Shown here piece by piece: positions 22,488 through 25,884 of a DNA stretch of 25,884 nucleotides (its first letter is position 1; each line of letters starts with the position of its first letter). Source of the DNA: a virus; IMG/VR virus record IMGVR_UViG_3300042564_003044, positions 1-25,884 of that record, one strand, 5' to 3'. Made by a program: the position numbers and the translations under genes. The notes below the pieces were generated by a model that was not told the DNA's origin, searched no databases, and saw nothing but the letters and a program-made list of their open reading frames with translations.

Positions 22488-22896
22488 AAACGTAATTTAT
22501 ATTAATGTTAAATGTCTTTTCTTTGTACATTTTTTCAAGCCATTCTGGTATCTCATAATCCAATACTCTTGGCTTAGAAAACTTATCTACAGGATTTGAC
22601 ACTACTTTCTTTAATATCTTAAAAGGAACAATCCTATCGTTTATATAGGCCCCAATATAAGAAGAAAAAACTTGCATATGTTTTGCAATTACTACATGCA
22701 TTTGGTTCATGTTTTTAAACTGGTCTACATTACTTGGATGTAATTTAGGATGATCAATTTTATAATACAATACCCAATATAAAACTTCAAGTGTTTTGTC
22801 AGATAGCAATAATCCTTTTGTGGCCAACAAAACTCTGGCCCTATCCATAAAGCATTCTTTTTTGCTTTTTTGTATTGTTTGTTTATATAATCCCAT
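22480..22896 (-). CDS. hypothetical protein, 138 aa
   Basis: Mostly helical (DRARVLLATKGLLLSDKTLEVLYWVLYYKIDHPKLHPSNVDQFKN), followed by SSYIGAYINDRIVPFKILKKVV and an EIPEWLEKMY segment. No recognised motif and no membrane helix. It follows the terminator at 22930-22962, with a leader of about 30 bases containing TACACTAAACATACAATC, loosely similar to the ACACACAAA leader class. Function unknown. Confidence 0.55.
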   Translation of the reverse strand: MGLYKQTIQKSKKECFMDRARVLLATKGLLLSDKTLEVLYWVLYYKIDHPKLHPSNVDQFKNMNQMHVVIAKHMQVFSSYIGAYINDRIVPFKILKKVVSNPVDKFSKPRVLDYEIPEWLEKMYKEKTFNININYVYE

Positions 22897-22929
22897 TGAT
22901 TGTATGTTTAGTGTATAACGTTTATAAAT

Positions 22930-22962
22930 AAAAAAAAGTTCCTAAAAGAATTTATAGGAAAC
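22930..22962 (-). terminator. intrinsic terminator overlapping the stop of the 83-aa gene
   Basis: Minus-strand GTTTCCTA (22955-22962) pairs with TAGGAAC (22938-22944) with one bulged T and a 10-nt loop, followed at once by eight T (22930-22937). The stop codon TAG of the 83-aa gene (22942-22944) is part of the 3' arm. This is an economical arrangement that ends the transcript almost at the stop codon. Confidence 0.7.
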
Positions 22963-23193
22963 AATATGTTCTCTAGTTTCTTCTAAAAACTTTAGTGAAG
23001 GCCCATAAGATAAATATGTAGGAGCCATGTTTTCCCAAAATTCTATAGTGTTGTCAATATCACTTAAAGCACATTGCTTTGTATAATGCCTAATAAAATT
23101 CCTACTAACCCCAGAAGATAAAGTTTTAAAATATTTATTAACTATGTGTTCTGCATATTTTTCTGGGCTATTATATTCTATATTTATATTCAT
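22942..23193 (-). CDS. hypothetical protein, 83 aa
   Basis: Helical throughout: MNINIEYNSPEKYAEHIVNKYFKTLSSG, then KQCALSDIDNTIEFWENMAPTYL, then a Lys/Glu end. The pattern (aliphatic helix, ALSDIDNTIEFW, end helix) resembles small phage proteins of unknown function from Bacteroidota. It ends in a terminator and follows the 104-aa gene by 12 bases. Confidence 0.55.
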   Translation of the reverse strand: MNINIEYNSPEKYAEHIVNKYFKTLSSGVSRNFIRHYTKQCALSDIDNTIEFWENMAPTYLSYGPSLKFLEETREHIVSYKFF

Positions 23194-23205
23194 GTCTTTA
23201 AGTTT

Positions 23206-23520
23206 TTATACCATTACTAGATTTTCTTCTTCTATTAGTTCTTTGATTACATCTCCATCAAAACCACTGCATTCCTTTGCCAAAGCTATGAAGGCTTCCA
23301 AATCATCTTTATGAATTGCGAATCTACTTAATTTATAAGTTTCATACGGAGCACATGTTTCATCCAAAGTAATTTCACCTAACATTACTCCTTGAATATT
23401 ATTTTGGTTTGGGTGAATAGTTATCCAAACACAAGTGTACTCCATATCTTTGGTAATCCATTTTTTCTTTGGGATCTCTTTCGGTCTGTTTGCATCATTG
23501 ATGCATATTAATCTACACAT
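23206..23520 (-). CDS. hypothetical protein, 104 aa (start fixed by promoter)
   Basis: Starts at 23520 (MCRLICINDANRPKEIPKKKWI). A longer frame to 23547 is unlikely because its first codon would lie upstream of the -7 box at 23537-23544. Beta-rich first part (MEYTCVWITIHPNQNNIQGVMLGEITLDETCAPYETYKLSRFAI), then an acidic helical end (KDDLEAFIALAKECSGFDGDVIKELIEEE). Four Cys are spread through the sequence. No family recognised; an early phage protein is plausible given its own promoter. Confidence 0.6.
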   Translation of the reverse strand: MCRLICINDANRPKEIPKKKWITKDMEYTCVWITIHPNQNNIQGVMLGEITLDETCAPYETYKLSRFAIHKDDLEAFIALAKECSGFDGDVIKELIEEENLVMV

Positions 23521-23536
23521 ATTTTTATTTATTTTG

Positions 23537-23566
23537 CAAAAATACAACTATTTTTTTAAATACAAA
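23537..23566 (-). promoter_or_regulatory. Bacteroidota-type promoter
   Basis: Minus-strand TTTG (23563-23566) and TATTTTTG (23537-23544) match the -33 and -7 consensus (TTTG / TAnnTTTG) with an 18-nt spacer. Transcription would start about 10 nt before the ATG at 23520, and the leader is A-rich. This is the best promoter in the window and decides the start of the 104-aa gene. Confidence 0.78.
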
Positions 23567-23575
23567 TTATTTTTT

Positions 23576-24097
23576 TTAAAAATCTTTTGCTAAGGCAGCA
23601 TAATGTGTCTTATCAAATAATCCTTGTACATCTTTTTTAATAATCTTGCCATTAAAAGACAAATATGGGTTGAATACCCAGTAGTTATGGTGATTTTCAA
23701 ACCGATCATACACCTGAAACTTCCCAATAACACCTAATTTAAATAATTTTTCTATTATAGTGAGAATTTTTCTCCTGTCTACATTAAAAAAATCTGCTAA
23801 TTCCTTCATAGTACTCTCTGGCCTTAATGGTTCCAAACTATTTGTATAGGCATGGGCCATCATAGACATCTTATAAGCCACTTTAAACTCAACATCTGTA
23901 GTTTGAGTTTCTAATAGTAGCCATGCTTTTGTAAAAAACCTAGAATAACTCTCTGCACTAATAAAAAAATTCATTGTAGGGTCTTTAGGTTTTTTAACTT
24001 CCTTTTCTTTACCCTCAATCTCTTTTACCTCTCCCGTCTCTAAATTAATTTTAGCTGCCTTTTCGTTATGTTTTAATTTTATTACTTTCTCGTACAT
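23576..24097 (-). CDS. winged-helix DNA-binding protein, RepL-like
   Basis: 173 aa. The N-terminal 40 residues are charged and probably flexible. Residues 45-90 are a helical bundle (FISAESYSRFFTKAWLLLETQTTDVEFKVAYKMSMMAHAY). Residues 96-127 form a helix-turn-helix (STMKELADFFNVDRRKILTIIEKLFKLGVIGKF), followed by the wing (YDRFENHHNYWVFNPYLSFNG), where YW-x-x-NPYL-x-F-x-G (139-150) matches plasmid RepL and MarR-like proteins. It may start replication or regulate transcription, perhaps acting on the repeats in the control region to the right. Co-directional with the early small genes. Role inferred. Confidence 0.6.
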   Translation of the reverse strand: MYEKVIKLKHNEKAAKINLETGEVKEIEGKEKEVKKPKDPTMNFFISAESYSRFFTKAWLLLETQTTDVEFKVAYKMSMMAHAYTNSLEPLRPESTMKELADFFNVDRRKILTIIEKLFKLGVIGKFQVYDRFENHHNYWVFNPYLSFNGKIIKKDVQGLFDKTHYAALAKDF

Positions 24098-24108
24098 ATT
24101 ATTTTACT

Positions 24109-24405
24109 TTATCCCCACATATAACATATTATTTTACCAAATTGTTTCCTTCTTTTTTTATTTAAAAGTCTTTTTATCCTCTTTTTTAAAGATCTGTTTT
24201 TTGTTTTTCTTTTTACAGCTCTACATTGTTCACATCTGCACACATGTATCTTACATGGTGATAAAAAACTATCATAAAGATATGAAGTGGTTTCTAAACA
24301 ATTTTTACAATATAGCTCTTCTGTAAGCCCCTCTGAAATGATTACCCTACAAGAATTACAAAGAGTGGCCCCCACTCCTCCGTTAAGCTTGTGTATTGGT
24401 TTCAT
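24109..24405 (-). CDS. zinc-ribbon protein with basic C-terminus
   Basis: 98 aa. LCNSCRVII...LYCKNCLE (about 15-37) is a CxxC...CxxC zinc ribbon. A second Cys set follows (SPCKIHVCRCEQC, about 50-62). The end is very basic (KRKTKNRSLKKRIKRLLNKKRRKQF), suited to nucleic-acid binding. It could be a small regulator or DNA/RNA-binding factor. It is coupled to the 94-aa gene by a 4-base ATGA overlap and precedes the winged-helix gene by 11 bases. Confidence 0.65.
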   Translation of the reverse strand: MKPIHKLNGGVGATLCNSCRVIISEGLTEELYCKNCLETTSYLYDSFLSPCKIHVCRCEQCRAVKRKTKNRSLKKRIKRLLNKKRRKQFGKIICYMWG

Positions 24406-24686
24406 ATTCTAGACATTAAAAGTAAATTAATTAAATACTCCGCATCCAGCCCTGTTTTTCTGCTTTTTTCTACAATAGAAATAACATCTTCTTTGCTAAA
24501 GATATTGTCTTGCTCAGAATTAAACTGATGATACCAATATTCTTTGGCAGCATCTGATTTAGCACCATTTATAAAGTCAACTTTATTAACTTCATAAGGC
24601 ACACAAACATCATAATCTAAGCCTGTTATTTCTTCCCAATTTTCTGAATATCTTTCAGCTGCTTCTAATAATTCTTTATTTTCCAT
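24402..24686 (-). CDS. hypothetical protein, 94 aa
   Basis: Sequence ELLEAAERYSENWEEITGLDYD, then KVDFINGAKSDAAKEYW, a pattern (AAE-x-Y ... DFI-x-GAK) I associate with small phage proteins of unknown function. The end is helical and hydrophobic (LDAEYLINLLLMSRI). It starts 6 bases after the 127-aa gene and its stop overlaps the zinc-ribbon start. Confidence 0.6.
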   Translation of the reverse strand: MENKELLEAAERYSENWEEITGLDYDVCVPYEVNKVDFINGAKSDAAKEYWYHQFNSEQDNIFSKEDVISIVEKSRKTGLDAEYLINLLLMSRI

Positions 24687-24692
24687 ACTATC

Positions 24693-25076
24693 TTATTTGT
24701 TTTTTGATTCAATATATTTTTTTGCCACTATCTCAAATACCTCTAATAATTCTGGGTAATCTCTAACATCTTTCAAAATATTTTTTAACTGATTTTTTAT
24801 TTCAAGATCAGTTTTTGATAAATCTTCCCTAAATTCTCCATTCTCTTCCTGAACACTATACAACTTTGTAAAATGATTTTTATAATATCCTCCATTCTGT
24901 TGCCCATTAGCATTATCATCTAACCATTTCACCTCTACAAACCTGTGTCCTTCGTAACAGTCATTAGTTACTACTACAGTAGCATTATTTTTTGCTAAAT
25001 AGTCTACTCTCAAATTGCTTTGTGAAGGATTAAACACTAAAACATCTCCCTTACTATACGTTTTGTTACTATACAT
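24693..25076 (-). CDS. SH3/KOW-like small protein, 127 aa
   Basis: Residues 5-70 (YSKGDVLVFNPSQS...ATVVVTND...HRFVEVKWLDDNA) alternate as a small beta-barrel, starting with the KGD-x-V turn of SH3/KOW-like domains; NGGYYKNHFTKLY closes the barrel. The rest is a charged helix (EDLSKTDLEIKNQLKNILKDVRDYPELLEVFEIVAKKYI). It is the first gene left of the control region, downstream of the -7 box at 25099-25106. Function unknown. Confidence 0.62.
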   Translation of the reverse strand: MYSNKTYSKGDVLVFNPSQSNLRVDYLAKNNATVVVTNDCYEGHRFVEVKWLDDNANGQQNGGYYKNHFTKLYSVQEENGEFREDLSKTDLEIKNQLKNILKDVRDYPELLEVFEIVAKKYIESKNK

Positions 25077-25098
25077 ATATTTTATTTATTTTAAAATA

Positions 25099-25129
25099 CA
25101 AAGATACAAACTTTTTTACAAATAGCAAG
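25099..25129 (-). promoter_or_regulatory. promoter for the leftward small-gene operon
   Basis: Minus-strand TATCTTTG (25099-25106) matches TAnnTTTG; CTTG (25126-25129), one mismatch from TTTG, lies 19 nt upstream. Transcription would start about 17 nt before the ATG at 25076. The promoter overlaps two of three TTTACAAAT repeats, so it is likely regulated. Confidence 0.55.
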
Positions 25130-25167
25130 ATTTATTTTACAAATTATAAGCATTTTACTTTACAAAT
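25115..25167. repeat. three copies of TTTACAAAT, about two helical turns apart
   Basis: Identical 9-mers at 25115-25123, 25136-25144 and 25159-25167 (spacing 21 and 23). The last two extend to TTTACAAATTATAA. Regular spacing next to the first leftward promoter suggests binding sites for a regulator. Confidence 0.65.
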
Positions 25168-25172
25168 TATAA

Positions 25173-25224
25173 CCCCCTAAGTTACCCCCTAAGTCACCCC
25201 TCAAGTTCACCCCCTAAGTTACCC
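25173..25224. repeat. four tandem iteron-like repeats (CCCCCTAAGTTA type)
   Basis: Copies at 25173-25184, 25185-25196, 25197-25209 and 25210-25221, followed by a partial CCC. Consensus CCCC(C/T)(T/C)AAGT(T/C)(C)A, 12-13 bp each, directly adjacent. C-rich runs are rare in the rest of this window. Such arrays occur in replication origins and in operators. They contain no spacers, so this is not a CRISPR. Confidence 0.75.
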
Positions 25225-25268
25225 ATTTTTTAAAAACCCCTCAACGAAGAAATGCGGGTTTCAGCGTG

Positions 25269-25315
25269 TCAAAAGTACAAAAATGTACACGAAAAGTACA
25301 AAAATGTACTTTTGA
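25269..25315. repeat. paired palindromes within a larger inverted repeat
   Basis: The 18-bp AAAAGTACAAAAATGTAC occurs at 25271-25288 and 25292-25309, 21 bp apart. Each copy holds the dyad GTACA-N4-TGTAC. The whole unit is framed by the 10-bp inverted repeat TCAAAAGTAC/GTACTTTTGA (25269-25278, 25306-25315). This looks like a tandem operator for a dimeric regulator. Confidence 0.78.
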
Positions 25316-25450
25316 CCCCTGGGAACCCTTGATTTTACTGGGCACTTTTTTTAACCCTTCTTTATTTATTTATGTGCAAGTTTTAAATATCCAAAATAGC
25401 CTAAAAAATCACCCAGAAAAAACTAAAAAAAGATCCATACCACCCCCCCC

Positions 25451-25575
25451 TATTTTATTTTTTTTACATCAGGCTAAAATCATGTATAAGGATAAAAAAT
25501 AATCATCACCCCCATATCACCATTTTATTTTTTTTTTACACCACATACCCAAAATGGTTTATGAGGATAAAAAAT
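25451..25575. repeat. two diverged copies of a 50-55-bp direct repeat
   Basis: Copies at 25451-25500 and 25521-25575 share ATTTTATTTTTTTT, then ACA, AAAAT, TTTAT or TGTAT, and end AGGATAAAAAAT. Each is preceded by a C-rich stretch ending in CCCC or CACC. Non-coding on both strands. The T-run then A-run layout gives strongly bent or easily melted DNA, as in origins. Confidence 0.6.
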
Positions 25576-25588
25576 GGGGTATCAACAT

Positions 25589-25613
25589 TACAAAGCCCAC
25601 CATACAAAGCCCA
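25589..25613. repeat. direct repeat TACAAAGCCCA, two copies
   Basis: Identical 11-mers at 25589-25599 and 25603-25613, 14 bp apart, at the left border of the G-rich terminal block. Role unknown; possible protein-binding sites. Confidence 0.5.
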
Positions 25614-25640
25614 ATTTTGAAATCCCCCCTTTAAATTCAG

Positions 25641-25884
25641 TGTGGAGCGTGTTTGCCAACTGAAAAAAAGATAGGCGGAGTGGGTACGGAGGACGTGGCG
25701 GAGGTGGGAGGGAGCGGAGCGTGGGAGTAGTTATGTATGTAGGTATGTATTGTATGTACTACTGACGGAGGGAGGGAGGAGGGAGGGAGGCTTTCGGGAG
25801 TGGTAGATATACATATAAAGCAATTCATATAAAATTGCAATGTAGTAGCGTGGGTATTCGGTGCGTTACATTAGTACACAATAC
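25641..25884. other. G-rich low-complexity terminus, no gene seen
   Basis: Composition switches to purine-rich, G-rich sequence unlike the rest of the window: GGAGG/GGGAG runs (25676-25728), TATG/TATGTATG repeats (25732-25759), then a run of GGG tracts (25767-25790, four GGG separated by 1, 4 and 1 bases, a G-quadruplex match). A minus-strand frame (25637-25840) has only low-complexity Pro/Ser/His and no promoter, so I do not call it. It may be a genome terminus, an origin element or a chimeric/assembly end. Confidence 0.6.

Noticed and set aside
25173-25221. CRISPR array
   Set aside because: Repeats are directly adjacent with no spacers and only 12-13 bp long.
25266-25502. Plus-strand frame from a GTG across the palindromes
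   Set aside because: Encodes a repeat of the palindrome DNA followed by low-complexity residues; better explained as a control region.
25637-25840. Minus-strand 67-codon frame in the G-rich terminus
   Set aside because: Pro/Ser/Thr/His-rich low complexity with no leader or promoter; produced by the G-rich repeats.
1-25884. Alternative genetic code (TAG or TGA recoding), known in some crAss-like phages
   Set aside because: TAA, TAG and TGA all end genes at sensible operon junctions and long genes are uninterrupted under the standard bacterial code.

Overview
The window looks like part of a tailed double-stranded DNA phage (Caudoviricetes) of a Bacteroidota host, probably with crAss-like affinity. 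It is very AT-rich, every credible gene lies on the minus strand, and genes are packed with gaps of a few bases or with TAATG/ATGA overlaps. Start codons follow A-rich leaders rather than Shine-Dalgarno sites, and several gaps carry a -7 box of the Bacteroidota type (TAnnTTTG). The phage hallmark genes are a large terminase, a portal, a probable scaffold and a major capsid protein, in that order. The crAss-like and flavobacterial host assignments are inferences from architecture and composition, not from a database search. TAA, TAG and TGA all end plausible genes, so I see no stop-codon recoding.

Transcription runs right to left. The right end (about 25,077-25,884) is an 800-base non-coding control region. 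It holds three phased copies of TTTACAAAT, four 12-13-bp iteron-like repeats, a pair of identical palindromes, a larger diverged direct repeat, and a strikingly different G-rich low-complexity terminus. Left of it (25,076-20,106) lie about 17 small genes: an SH3/KOW-like protein, a zinc-ribbon protein, a winged-helix protein resembling RepL, a two-helix membrane peptide, an HU-like fragment, a possible GroES-like protein, a Cys-cluster protein and a DUF1573-like protein.

Next is an unusual pair just before the terminase block: a ClpP-like serine protease with a complete Ser-His-Asp triad (20,100-19,576), overlapped by a compact SET-domain protein (19,583-19,179). The packaging and head block follows: three small proteins, TerL, portal, acidic scaffold candidate and MCP. 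A strong intrinsic terminator after MCP is followed by a tRNA-Met-like element with a poor acceptor stem. Two further virion-type proteins (303 and 234 aa) and an abundant-looking 391-aa structural protein with its own strong terminator complete the block.

The left third is a tail-fibre/adsorption region. A three-gene module (Cys-rich connector-like protein, solenoid tailspike with an NCxxGxxSFG ladder, small partner protein) occurs twice in tandem and has diverged: 7,340-5,519 and 5,452-3,264. The solenoids differ in coil number (about 6 versus 11). A PhoH-like ATPase, two unrecognised proteins, a tail-fibre protein with two HxH motifs and a truncated Cys-rich protein at the left edge follow.

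Four leaders (the 143-aa, 71-aa, scaffold and 303-aa genes), and MCP more weakly, carry an ACACACAAA-type element at a fixed 9-10 nt from the start codon, which may be a shared expression signal.
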